Notes: generated from the letters alone by a model not told the origin. A DNA stretch of 64,000 nucleotides from Novosphingobium beihaiense (GCF_022832375.1 NZ_JALHLG010000005.1:310001-374000), one strand, 5' to 3'; counted from the stretch's first letter, positions 45,799-54,637 are shown. Translations and numbers: made by a program.

Positions 45799-48700
45799 TC
45801 AGATTAGTTCATTCAGATTGTAGACCCAAAAATGGCTGCCGATGGCATAGATTTTTGAATTCGCACAGCAGACTGCGGCAATTTCATCGGGAGGGCATAC
45901 GGTTTGAAGGAGTTGACCTTGATCGCTCCATAGATGGATCGGCCCACTTCGTTCCCAAGTTATCAAAGTCGCGTCATAGACGATGACGCCTCCGACCTTA
46001 TACTTGTGCGCATGATTGTCGTTTTTGCTAGCAAGTCGCTTACCTGTGGTATCCCAGAAATGTATCACACCACTGTTGTCCCAACTGACTAGTCCTCTGC
46101 CATGGCCAACTACACTTTCAATCAAGCGCCAATGAGCATGATCGCCGCCCTTACCGACAAGTCGCTTGCCCGACGCGTCCCAAAACCGGATGGCTCCACT
46201 GGCTTCCCAGCTGACCAGCTCATTTTCATAGACCATCATGCCTATGACCTCGTCACTGTGCGCGAGATCACCGCCCTTATCAGCAATACGCTTGCCCGAC
46301 GCATCCCAAAAACAGATAGCACCACCGAAATCCCAGCTAACTATCTCGTTTTGATAGGTAATCATGCCATTGATCGTGTCGTTGTGCGCGTAATCATCGC
46401 CTTTATCCGCTAGACGCTTGCCCGACGCATCCCAAAAACGGATCGCACGACGGTCGCCCCAGCTGACCAAACCCTCGCCAAAGGCGAATACATTTCCGAT
46501 AGAAGACGCGTGCGCACAATCGTCGCCTTTATCAGCAAGGCGCTTGCCCGACGCATCCCAAAACCGGATCGAACCAAGGCCTCCACAACTAACTAGACCT
46601 TCGCCGTGCGCAATTACGCCTCCGACCGACATCGCCTTATGAGCGCGATCTTCGCCTTCATCTGTAAGGAGCTTGCCCGACGCGTCCCAAAACCGGATGG
46701 CTCCATCGGCTCCCCAGCTCACCAGCTTATCGCCATAGGCCAACATGCTTTTAACTCCGTGCTCATGCACGCGATCCCAAGATCGCAGGAGCGTAGAAGG
46801 CGTAACAGCATGGGTTAAAAGCGATTTTGCTCTGGCAGAACAGCTGCTCGTTTCAATGCCTGCATCAGCAAGTGAACGAAGGACAGTGTGAGCAAAGGCG
46901 TCGGGAACAGCATAGACCAACTTGCTTATGTGCCTGAGGCGGCCTTCATAGCGCGCCCAAAAGCTAGTCCAACGTTGCGCCTCTTTCGTCGCTCTCACTT
47001 CGCGCGGTAGACGATTCCAGAGATCGCAATGCTTAGAAAGACGGTCAGAAACACGCTGAGCGTCGTGGGACAGCCTCCCGTATAAGAAGCAAGGGTCCTT
47101 CAAAATCCGCGCCGCCTCTAGCTCATCTTCTATAGCGCCAGCGGCGAGATGCTCCGGAAACCAATCAAAAAGATACTCGTAAAGGTATTTCTGAGCATTC
47201 GATCCATCATAGTTGTTCCAAGACGTCTTCATCCAGGACACAAGCCTACCTAGGATTTCAAGTGAGAATGGCGACAGTTCGCCTATGTCAGGAACCTCAC
47301 TCGCCTCCAGACCAACCACCTCGCTGAATGTCCGCGCCAATTTCGGATGTGCGAAACTCCATTTGCCATGCGCCTCAGTAAGCCAGCGCTTGACGCCAAG
47401 CGGGAGGTGCTCCCAGCTAAGACTGGGATCTTCGAGGAATGCCGCCAGCTCCAGTCTTGAAATCGCCGATTTCGTTACACCGAGGGTTGCCAGTAACGGC
47501 AAAATTCGCCGCTGCCATTCGGCGTCCCCTACATCGCGCCGAATTCTGGAGAGTTGCTCCGCAACATATCTGGTGAATGGACGAGGAGTTCTTTGAATGA
47601 ATGCGACTTGATCGGCCTTCGAGCCGATCTTCGGCAATTCCTTCCCAAGGTCCTGAATGACATAGGTTAGGAACAATGGCAGACCGTCGGTAGATGCTAG
47701 CAGCGCCTTCGCCAGACTCTTGATCTGTCGCTCGTCATCAGAGATTTTCTTGTCCTGAAGCCAATCGCATATCGCTTGCTCGCCAAGCTCTTGCAGGGAT
47801 TCGATTTTGCCTGGCAAGCCTTCCTGATGCCGTGCATGCCAATGGGAGATGTAGCTCGGCTGTTCCGTGCCTTTCTCATGGCGCGCAGACACGACAACGT
47901 AGACGTTCTTCCGAAGCGACCTGGCGCCGAGGAAACATTCCAGAAATGGCTCAACGTCATCGGCTGAAGATTCGTCCAGCCCATCGACAACCAATATAAG
48001 TGGTTCATCGGTATGAAAGTCCGAGGTAAGCAGGCTATAAAGCTCTGCCTTTTGCGATTGCGGGCGTGGGCCTAATCTCGGTTCAATCTGATCGACAAGA
48101 TTTTGACGAATGCGATCCGGGCTTGTTGTCAGAGGTTCCAAGTTAGAAATGAAGTGATAGGCGATGTAATTGCTCAACGACGAACGTCGCTCAATCCACT
48201 TGGCAAGCAGGGCCGATTTTCCGGAACCAGCGGGCCCCGAGACAATCAGCAATCCGCGATCATTTTCACTAACGAAATCGTCAAGCTCTTGGAGTTCCGC
48301 TGATCGCCCAAAAAACTGCTGTCGTAAGCTGATATAGCGTTGCTCGGAGCGCTCAAAGACGGGACTGTTGACCAGATGAATTCCGCTAGCCGCCTTAGTG
48401 TTGAGCGGAGGGCCTTCCAAACCCGCCAAGAGCGGATCAATCTCTCGGGCCTCCTCAATGAGGCCTGATCGCACCTTCGAACGATCTCCCGGCTTCCCAT
48501 GGAAATAGCGGTACTTTATCTTCCGGCGCGCCGCCAAACGGGACATTTTATAGACCTGCTCGGCTAAACCCTTGTCCTCGTTATGGTGGTAGCACGCCCA
48601 CGCCAGAAGAGGCGCGATAGCTCCCGGGAGGTCATCAGAGTTTATCTTGTTAAAAATATATTTCGTTCGTTTTTGCGCACTTTCTTCAGTTCCGGTGCTC

Positions 48701-48876
48701 GCGCGAAAATCTCGCACAAAAGGATCAAGTTGTTCGATAAATTCAAGCTCATCGATAGACATCGAATCTACAAAAGAACTTATTAATTCAATTATTTCAG
48801 GTCGATTTTTCGATTTTCGAATGATAGCCGCATCGGCCTTAAATCGCTCGATCAGATCGTCATCTTTTTTCCCCAT
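45799..48876 (-). CDS. STAND/NACHT-like NTPase with C-terminal WD-type propeller
   Basis: A 1025-aa multidomain protein. Residues 1-185 are a helical domain of unknown family. FFGRSAEL (188-195) opens the NTPase, with Walker A GPAGSGKS (214-221) and Walker B LILVVDGLDE (293-302), the NACHT/STAND arrangement. A helical arm (about 400-700) leads to a C-terminal beta-propeller with seven 42-residue repeats built on FWDASGKRLADKGDD and AH...LVSW. STAND proteins of this form oligomerise on ligand binding and several are antiphage sensors. No known effector domain is visible, so the N terminus is the candidate effector. The start has no clear SD. AT-richer than the backbone. Confidence 0.85.
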   Translation of the reverse strand: MGKKDDDLIERFKADAAIIRKSKNRPEIIELISSFVDSMSIDELEFIEQLDPFVRDFRASTGTEESAQKRTKYIFNKINSDDLPGAIAPLLAWACYHHNEDKGLAEQVYKMSRLAARRKIKYRYFHGKPGDRSKVRSGLIEEAREIDPLLAGLEGPPLNTKAASGIHLVNSPVFERSEQRYISLRQQFFGRSAELQELDDFVSENDRGLLIVSGPAGSGKSALLAKWIERRSSLSNYIAYHFISNLEPLTTSPDRIRQNLVDQIEPRLGPRPQSQKAELYSLLTSDFHTDEPLILVVDGLDESSADDVEPFLECFLGARSLRKNVYVVVSARHEKGTEQPSYISHWHARHQEGLPGKIESLQELGEQAICDWLQDKKISDDERQIKSLAKALLASTDGLPLFLTYVIQDLGKELPKIGSKADQVAFIQRTPRPFTRYVAEQLSRIRRDVGDAEWQRRILPLLATLGVTKSAISRLELAAFLEDPSLSWEHLPLGVKRWLTEAHGKWSFAHPKLARTFSEVVGLEASEVPDIGELSPFSLEILGRLVSWMKTSWNNYDGSNAQKYLYEYLFDWFPEHLAAGAIEDELEAARILKDPCFLYGRLSHDAQRVSDRLSKHCDLWNRLPREVRATKEAQRWTSFWARYEGRLRHISKLVYAVPDAFAHTVLRSLADAGIETSSCSARAKSLLTHAVTPSTLLRSWDRVHEHGVKSMLAYGDKLVSWGADGAIRFWDASGKLLTDEGEDRAHKAMSVGGVIAHGEGLVSCGGLGSIRFWDASGKRLADKGDDCAHASSIGNVFAFGEGLVSWGDRRAIRFWDASGKRLADKGDDYAHNDTINGMITYQNEIVSWDFGGAICFWDASGKRIADKGGDLAHSDEVIGMMVYENELVSWEASGAIRFWDASGKRLVGKGGDHAHWRLIESVVGHGRGLVSWDNSGVIHFWDTTGKRLASKNDNHAHKYKVGGVIVYDATLITWERSGPIHLWSDQGQLLQTVCPPDEIAAVCCANSKIYAIGSHFWVYNLNELI
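46163..46700 (-). repeat. Tandem 126-bp coding repeats (propeller blades)
   Basis: The coding sequence of the STAND C terminus repeats with a 126-bp step: the string CGCTTGCCCGACGC recurs at 46163, 46289, 46415 and 46541, and with small change at 46670 (129-bp step). The repeats are very similar at DNA level, suggesting recent duplication or gene conversion among blades. Confidence 0.9.
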
Positions 48877-48924
48877 AAGATGATTTTAGCGTTGGGCTGC
48901 GGGTTATCAAGCTGATCTATCAGT

Positions 48925-49257
48925 TTAGAACTGAGGTCCATCCGGCGTGACCTCGTTTGGCCCCGGAACAGGATCGCCATGCTCAAAATACTGCACTGCT
49001 GTAACTGTACCTGAATAAGGGTCGCGCTCCACAATCGCCGGACCGCCATGCATCCGGTGCCTCTGATTATTAGCGAAGAACTCCTCTCGCGCAGGATATC
49101 CCGTGACGGGATGCCTTAAAATTATCGACGGCCCGCTAGCGCGGCTGAGATCGCCGTTGATCCTCCAAGTCTCACGCAAATAGCATCCTGCACCAAACCG
49201 ATCATTGAATCGGTGTTCGTGCGCTTCCTCGACAGTGACTTCGTATTTGAGCTTCAT
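48925..49257 (-). CDS. Small MORN-like repeat protein
   Basis: A 110-aa acidic protein with two to three repeats of the pattern R..GPa...RdP.tG....e.f.n...HR..GPA (GPSIILRHPVTGYPAREEFF; GPAIVERDPYSGTVTAVQYF). This resembles MORN-variant repeat proteins found as small partners in toxin and defence loci. It lies 48 nt upstream of the STAND gene on the same strand and probably shares its promoter. It may be a regulator or partner of the STAND protein; that link is inference from position. Confidence 0.6.
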   Translation of the reverse strand: MKLKYEVTVEEAHEHRFNDRFGAGCYLRETWRINGDLSRASGPSIILRHPVTGYPAREEFFANNQRHRMHGGPAIVERDPYSGTVTAVQYFEHGDPVPGPNEVTPDGPQF

Positions 49258-49283
49258 GGCCTTATTTTTTGTTCTGTGGCAGC

Positions 49284-49314
49284 GCCAATATTAACCTATT
49301 TGGTTAATATTGGC
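49284..49314. promoter_or_regulatory. Perfect 13-bp inverted repeat, candidate operator
   Basis: GCCAATATTAACC (49284-49296), TATTT, then GGTTAATATTGGC (49302-49314). It is 27 nt upstream of the MORN-like start (-) and 154 nt upstream of the Cys-rich gene (+). The AT-rich arms with TTAACC/GGTTAA look like an HTH-repressor operator. No cognate repressor is adjacent. Confidence 0.7.
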
Positions 49315-49467
49315 AAGCTTTTGCGTAACTTCACGATCTACTTCCCGAACTTCACGGTCTGCTTTTGGGACGCATCGCCTCAAATCCGCCAGCCTGCAAA
49401 TTGTCAGCAATTCAGCTGGCACGGACCACCGCGCGGTTCGGTCCCTTGAGACTCAAGGGAGTGATCA

Positions 49468-49971
49468 ATGTGTAATGATCCCAGAAACTGCACTGCGGTG
49501 CAGAAGGGCAAACTGTGTGAGGATTGTAACCTCGATGGCTACGGCTACTGCATCTTCAATGAAATGCAGCCCGTTACACGAGAGGAACTGACACGCGAGT
49601 TTGTTCGTGATGCCAGAAACACCGCCTACGAGTTGTCGTTGGAGTTCGACCTGGACGGAGAGAAATGGGTCGACACATTGGTGAACTGGTATCAGTCGCT
49701 GCCGTTCCGGTTTGTTGAGATTGACCAGAATGGCAGGAAGCGCGAGGTGTTCCTTGCTACGGGCTGGCTTCAAGTGGACCTGCCGCAGGATCGCAATGCC
49801 AACCCGGATACCATCGAAACATCCGAGAACCTTCGGTGTTGGTATGCTCGTAATTTCTGCCATCCATGCAACACTCTGCCATACGTAACCAAAGCCGAGC
49901 GGTTGATCGTGGCGTTCTCGATCATCAGGGCCAAATTCGGCCCCTCGCGCTGCGGTCATTGGGGCAAGTAG
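49468..49971 (+). CDS. Cys-rich protein, unknown
   Basis: A 167-aa protein with AAGGGAG 8-14 nt before its ATG. The first 35 residues hold five Cys (MCNDPRNCTAV...LCEDCNLDGYGYC), likely a zinc site, and three more are in CWYARNFCHPCNT (about 128-140). The middle is acidic and helical (REELTREFVRDARNTAYELS, WVDTLVNWYQSLP). I recognise no family. It ends 44 nt before the convergent resolvase gene. Confidence 0.6.
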   Translation: MCNDPRNCTAVQKGKLCEDCNLDGYGYCIFNEMQPVTREELTREFVRDARNTAYELSLEFDLDGEKWVDTLVNWYQSLPFRFVEIDQNGRKREVFLATGWLQVDLPQDRNANPDTIETSENLRCWYARNFCHPCNTLPYVTKAERLIVAFSIIRAKFGPSRCGHWGK

Positions 49972-50015
49972 GCGAAGTGCGATCACATAAGGGGCGGCGT
50001 TTTCGTCGCCTCTTT

Positions 50016-50615
50016 TTATTCCGCAAGGCCGCAGCGCTCGAAGCCGCGCAATAGGGTGCGCGGCGATACATGAAGATGTTCCGCCAAGACTGAGAGCTGC
50101 ACTCCTTGCACAGTGGCTTGAATGTGAGCCTTCCGAACCTGGCATTCGCTCAGCTTTCTCGGCCTGCCGCAATGGATGCCTTTGCGTTTGGCTGCGCTCA
50201 TCTTTTCCTTGGTTCTGCGCGAGATAATGGCACGCTCGTATTCTGCGTGATTAACCATATCGATGTACCATTTGCGCCCTTCGGGCGTTCGCGTATCGAT
50301 TTGCTGGTAGATCGATTCAAAGGTTATGCCTTGCGCGTGCAGATCATCGAGGAACGTGATCCCCTCAATCGTCGAGCGAAAGGCGCGATCAATGGCGGGG
50401 ACAATGAACGTATCGCCGTCACGCAAAGCCGCTCGCGCCTTTTCGAGCTGAGGCCGAACCTTCGCTACGGCAGAGACGCCGTCATCCATAAAGATGCGGT
50501 CGCATCGGGCAGCTTTGAGCAGATCGCGGTACTGGTAGAGGGTCTGGCTGTCCGTGCTGACACGGGCGTACCCGATGCGTTTAGGGGACGTTTGGGCTGC
50601 TGTAACTAAGTCCAT
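50016..50615 (-). CDS. Resolvase/invertase-type serine recombinase
   Basis: A 199-aa small serine recombinase. The catalytic serine is Ser20 in IGYARVSTDSQT; DRAFRSTIEGITFLDDL and the RRTKEKMSAAKRKG hinge follow, and a C-terminal HTH (LSVLAEHLHVSPRTLLRGF) binds DNA. GGAGGT precedes the ATG at 50615. The upstream 150 nt contain inverted repeats that may be its res site. It is distinct from the large integrase at the right end. Confidence 0.92.
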   Translation of the reverse strand: MDLVTAAQTSPKRIGYARVSTDSQTLYQYRDLLKAARCDRIFMDDGVSAVAKVRPQLEKARAALRDGDTFIVPAIDRAFRSTIEGITFLDDLHAQGITFESIYQQIDTRTPEGRKWYIDMVNHAEYERAIISRRTKEKMSAAKRKGIHCGRPRKLSECQVRKAHIQATVQGVQLSVLAEHLHVSPRTLLRGFERCGLAE

Positions 50616-50636
50616 CCGCGCACCTCCGAAGAGTCA

Positions 50637-50783
50637 AAAGGGATCGGTTTTGACTCGGGCGCATGGTGGGTCTCCAAAGAGACGGAAACGCCTGCGATAG
50701 ACGCGGTTTCCGTGAAGGGTCTAATATACATGTTCTTTACCTCCTGAACATAAGGTTGATCGACAGAACCGATCCCTTTTGTC
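50637..50783. promoter_or_regulatory. Inverted-repeat region upstream of the resolvase (possible res/regulatory site)
   Basis: CAAAAGGGATCGGTT at 50637-50651 recurs in inverse as AACCGATCCCTTTTG at 50768-50782. Between them GGAAACGC (about 50680) and GCGGTTTCC (about 50705) form a second inverted repeat. The whole block lies between divergent genes at 50615 (-) and 50779 (+), the usual place for a resolvase-bound res site and overlapping promoters. Confidence 0.55.
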
Positions 50784-51183
50784 TGCCTCGATTCTCAGAT
50801 TAACTGCAATATTTTCATACATATGTATGACGGCATATCCACAAACGGCACTTGCACAACAGGCTAGTATTCCGGTCAGCGATGCGCGTGATATCGGCCC
50901 TAATTCAGTTCGATTTGCGGCTGCACAATTCTCGAACGACGCACCCACAATCGTCCTGCTTGGCCTGCGGTCAGAACGATGGCCAGTGGTTCGGAAAGCC
51001 ATTCAAGACGCTGCTGACAACGGCGCACGCGTTGATGGCATCCACATTGGGCCAATCGATGCAGAGCCCGCACTGGAGATCTATGCAAAAGGGCAACTCG
51101 TCACCCGCCCAATCAATCCCAACACCATAGGGCGCATCGAGCTTACGCGCTTGATCCAAGACATCGTTGGGGAGTTCTACTGA
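50779..51183 (+). CDS. Secreted protein, unknown
   Basis: A 134-aa frame with a TTG start that yields a plausible signal peptide (ILRLTAIFSYICMTA...TALA, cleavage after ALA). Starting at ATG 50827 would truncate it. The mature part has a thioredoxin-like or VirB-associated look (DAPTIVLLGLRSERWPVVRKA, GIHIGPIDAEP, YAKGQLVTRP, LIQDIVGEFY). It recalls the TrbC-type domain of conjugal pilus assembly TraW/TrbC proteins, but only weakly. Divergent from the resolvase. Confidence 0.5.
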   Translation: MSASILRLTAIFSYICMTAYPQTALAQQASIPVSDARDIGPNSVRFAAAQFSNDAPTIVLLGLRSERWPVVRKAIQDAADNGARVDGIHIGPIDAEPALEIYAKGQLVTRPINPNTIGRIELTRLIQDIVGEFY

Positions 51184-51528
51184 CTGATTGGCGGAGGCTT
51201 AGATACTGATCCGCAGCGGAAGCTTTCGATGGCATTGCGAACGCTATGTAGACCAAACAGTGGTGCCAGCTTCACGTCTTCAAAGATGATCATCCAACTT
51301 GCATCTTTGATTTCCGGAAACTAGAAATTGCAGTCATGGGCGTTGCGCAGTCGCGATTGCTCGTCTTCACGACCATATTGCGGAAGCGACGCCCCTTCGC
51401 CGCTCGCTTCCAACTTACGTAAAACGGCAACATCTGCGCAGATGCCAACAATTTGACATTGCCTCTACCCTCACAGTTTCGACAGTTATTGTCGGCAGCG
51501 GAAATGGCCGAACGAGCAGCTTGCTGGT

Positions 51529-51980
51529 TCAATCGATGGCGACATAGAGATAAAGCTCACTTTGGACGGAGCGCACTTCAACAATTTCTATGTGGGAGTA
51601 GCCGGTCGGTTAGGTCTTAACCTCCTTCTTCGGCTCCCTATCGCCTGTCAACTCTGGCAACCAGCTGATCCCATGGCGATCAGGGATGATCGCGTCAGGT
51701 GCGGAATCGTCGCCTCCAAGGCATAGAGACGACGGCCCAGCGGCAGCAGTGCGTGCTTGCGGAAGCCTAAGATGATCGCCTCCTTCTCGATGCTCAGCAC
51801 AGTGGAATGGGCATCCTTCGGCCAGTCGGCAGGTCCTTGAGCGCCGTGCGCTTCTTCCACTTGGAAACAGTCTTCTGGTCGACCCCGTAGCGTTGGACAG
51901 AGCCCTCAGACTCTCATCACTTGTTGTATCGCTCGAAGGACTGCCTCCGTCGTGTGGGCACTCCATTGTAGAATCTGTAC
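51529..51980 (-). pseudogene. IS481-family transposase remnant
   Basis: Read on the - strand in shifting frames, the region gives the ordered IS481 N-terminal sequence: TTEAVLRAIQQ, SDESLRAL, RYGVDQKTVSKWKKRT, HSTVLSIEKEAIILGFRKH, ATIPHLTRSSL, HGISWLPELTGDRE, then after a stop PTGYSHIEIVEVRS and LYLYVAID. At least four frameshifts and two stops interrupt it, and the catalytic DDE part beyond VAID is missing. It is inactive. I could not locate terminal repeats. Confidence 0.85.
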
Positions 51981-52049
51981 CATAGCGCATCCTTCTATTC
52001 TTGCGTGAATGATGCACCATCAAATCTTGGGACCAAACACCTACCTGCC

Positions 52050-53234
52050 TTAGATGAGAGCGACGTGACCAGCGTCAGACTGCGACCGCGCCACCGTGGC
52101 CACGAACGACTTTAGTCTATCCTGGAGATCGACCACCGCCACGCGAAAGGCTTCGATAATCTCCGCTAGATTCTTCATCGCGAAGCGCGCGGCATGGATC
52201 AGGACGTTCTCGGTGTCAGCAACCGGCGCAGCGGTGAATGGATCAAGGATCACCGTGCCGGTGACCTCGCCCTCGACAATGCTCGGGTTCGGCTTGAAGA
52301 TGCCCGCGCCGTTGAGCACCGCACCACCGTTTGCACAATCTACGCTCCCGCCCAACCTGTCTGCCACATCGGCCCCCACAGGGACGTCGAGATAGACGAT
52401 GCCGTCGTCCCCTTGCAGGTTGAATTGGGAGGTATCGTCGCCGATCCCGCTGACATCGTGAATGAACACCTTGCCCTTGGTGCCGACCGGCTTCCAGCCA
52501 ATCAGGCGCGCGAGCATCGCGTTGGCGGTGGTCTTTCCATGGCCAATCGGGTTGTCCACGCCGCCACGATTGGTGCCTGGCGCCAGCAGCTTGACGATTG
52601 TACCGGTCAGCACGACGACGTCCTTACGGCGAAGGCGGGCGAAGGGGCCAGGCGCGGCGGCGGCCTCGGCTATGAACGCGATCCGTCCTTGGCCCGCGTC
52701 GCCGTTGTCGAACGGTAGGGAACTGCCGAGATTGAGAGGCCGACTGTCGCAGAGGCCGTACTGGTCAGCCGTAGCAAAGCCGAGATCGTGGCCGGTCGTG
52801 CGGTTCAGGCAAGTGATGATGGTCGCGAGCAGCCCGTCGAGCATGTCGTTGGCCTTATTCTTGCCGCCTTCGATTACTCGATAGGCGAAAGACGGCTTGG
52901 CCCTAGACCGCGGCTTCGGAAGCGCTGCACCGCCACGAGTCGGCGAGCCGTCCGTATCCGGCCCGCTTGTATCATCCTGCGTTGGAATGGTTGGCCGGAG
53001 CGATAGCAGGTATGCCTCGGCACGAAGCATCTTAAACCGCCGACAACCCTTCGCTAAAGGCAAAGCGACCAGCCACCACAGCCCTAAAAGGCTGTATTTG
53101 AACCATAAATGCATCGTGAAACAGAAGTCAGGCCAGTCTTTCCGAAGCTTGGGCACGCCCACAATGAAAGCAAAAGCCACCCCTATCACTGACATGATCG
53201 CTTTAGAGACCGTCAGAAGGAGCGGGAAGTCCAA
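52050..53234 (-). CDS. Membrane protein, unknown
   Basis: A 394-aa frame starting with TTG or an internal ATG (MSVIGVAFAFIVG at residue 14). Two N-terminal membrane helices (about 10-28 and 45-63) are followed by a linker rich in Asp/Gly/Pro/Arg. A soluble domain of about 250 residues then contains Gly- and Asn-rich, beta-type sequence (DDGIVYLDVPVGADVADRL; NGGAVLNGAGIFKPNP). A GHGKTTANAMLARLIGWKP stretch (about 228-246) resembles a P-loop, but lacks the preceding strand typical of one. I recognise no family. It ends 26 nt from the IS481 remnant. Confidence 0.5.
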   Translation of the reverse strand: MDFPLLLTVSKAIMSVIGVAFAFIVGVPKLRKDWPDFCFTMHLWFKYSLLGLWWLVALPLAKGCRRFKMLRAEAYLLSLRPTIPTQDDTSGPDTDGSPTRGGAALPKPRSRAKPSFAYRVIEGGKNKANDMLDGLLATIITCLNRTTGHDLGFATADQYGLCDSRPLNLGSSLPFDNGDAGQGRIAFIAEAAAAPGPFARLRRKDVVVLTGTIVKLLAPGTNRGGVDNPIGHGKTTANAMLARLIGWKPVGTKGKVFIHDVSGIGDDTSQFNLQGDDGIVYLDVPVGADVADRLGGSVDCANGGAVLNGAGIFKPNPSIVEGEVTGTVILDPFTAAPVADTENVLIHAARFAMKNLAEIIEAFRVAVVDLQDRLKSFVATVARSQSDAGHVALI

Positions 53235-53613
53235 GCTAGCCGCCTACGAGGTGCAAAATCCAAACATGCTCTTGTTATATCAAATCTTCACGTCCTCTGA
53301 CAGAAATAATGCGTGGTAGTCGGCAAAGCTGTCAAAAGTGTAGGATTGTCGGAGGTGCTACTCACAATCTGAGCGCTTAAGGTGCAAATTTCCGCTTGCT
53401 CAACCGGCTTCGGAACCAATTCACTATCTCGAAACGACCGAAACAACGCTCGACAACCAGAATTCAGCATTCTTAGCTTGGCTCACTAAAACCGGTTACT
53501 CCACTTCCGGCAAATCGCTTCAATTGCATCAAGCAAGAACCGATGACCACTTCACCCACTCTCAGACATTAGGCGTTGAGGAGTCAGTCTCAATGCGACC
53601 GCCAGACAAGTGA
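53235..53613. other. 379-nt region without a convincing gene
   Basis: Only short frames are present (for example - strand 53288-53470, Ser/Thr-rich, no RBS). Composition is AT-richer than the chromosome. It probably holds the promoter of the - strand membrane gene that starts at 53234. Confidence 0.4.
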
Positions 53614-54564
53614 TTAGAATCTGAAATTCGCTGCATCTGTGGAATAGATGGAAGCGCGGTCGCGTTCAGCTGCTTCACTGGTGTGCTGCGCATTGGCTTC
53701 TGGATCGCGTTCATCGGCTTTTGCCACTAAGTCACCAGCGGCTTGTGCGGTTGCTGAATCATCCGTCTGGCTTGCCAGTATCCCAAGTTGCGAAGCGGAC
53801 AGAATGTCATTGGCTCTCTGCGCCGCTATTTCCAGCGCCTCGGGCGTGTCGGCGTTTTCCAACGCCTCCCGAACGGCCAAGGCTTCATCGCGTTCAGTCT
53901 GCAATTCTCCGCGCTCTCGGATGAGATCATTGCTCTGCTGTTCCAGCGTATCGTCTTCGTCACTGAGGTGCGCCCGCTCGATATCGATCAGCATGGCTAT
54001 GTCGGCGGCGGATGTGTTTGGCGGGATGCCTGATTTTTTCATCAATCGCTGATGTTCGGCATTGCGTGGATCAAGTTTTCCACTCGCATTCAGGCGTTCG
54101 AGCTCGTCCAGCGCCTCAAGCTGGTCGCCGATCTCCGTTCGACGAGCGTTGATCCGGTCAAACTCAAGATTGATCTCGGCAATCCGGGCATCCAGCCTTG
54201 CGATGTGCGCGTCGATTGCATCTAATATGGCGAGGTAGCGCTGCTCACGTTCACGCCGCTTGCGGCCATTTATCTCCTTATCTGAAATACGCTTTTGCTG
54301 CTGCGCTCCGCTCAACATGACGGCTGCATTTTCGTCCTCGCCGAGCGTGGTCGCCAAAGCTTGAGAAAGAAGCTCATATTCCGAATGTGAAAACGCCCCA
54401 TCCCTAGGGATGAAAGGCTTACTGCGTGCGCCTTCGGCATCGAGATTCTGACGTTCGCCCGCGATCGCAAAATCGCCTTTCAGGAGGCCGCCATTCGCCC
54501 CATCGGCGCGATATTGCGCCGGTATCTGATTACGCTTGATTTGTGCCTCTTGGCTTACCGTCAT
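53614..54564 (-). CDS. Coiled-coil protein, unknown
   Basis: A 316-aa highly charged protein with GAGGGGAA just before its ATG. The central 100-250 region is a long coiled coil (IDAHIARLDARIAEINLEFD, DTLEQQSNDLIRERGELQTE), with an NAEHQRLMKKSGIPPNT break. The N terminus (IPAQYRADGANGGLLKGD) and the Ala/Glu/Asp-rich C terminus look disordered. No enzymatic motif. It is divergent from the 54737-56729 operon. Confidence 0.65.
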   Translation of the reverse strand: MTVSQEAQIKRNQIPAQYRADGANGGLLKGDFAIAGERQNLDAEGARSKPFIPRDGAFSHSEYELLSQALATTLGEDENAAVMLSGAQQQKRISDKEINGRKRREREQRYLAILDAIDAHIARLDARIAEINLEFDRINARRTEIGDQLEALDELERLNASGKLDPRNAEHQRLMKKSGIPPNTSAADIAMLIDIERAHLSDEDDTLEQQSNDLIRERGELQTERDEALAVREALENADTPEALEIAAQRANDILSASQLGILASQTDDSATAQAAGDLVAKADERDPEANAQHTSEAAERDRASIYSTDAANFRF

Positions 54565-54637
54565 TTCCCCTCACATGCCCTGCCTTATCAGGCACTTAAA
54601 CCTGCAATATTGTCGCACGGACGGGGTAAAAATATAG

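Noticed and set aside
46163..46700. Regular 126-bp repeats as a possible CRISPR array
   Set aside because: The repeats are in frame inside the STAND gene, encode WD-like blades, and have no short repeat/unique spacer structure or cas genes nearby.
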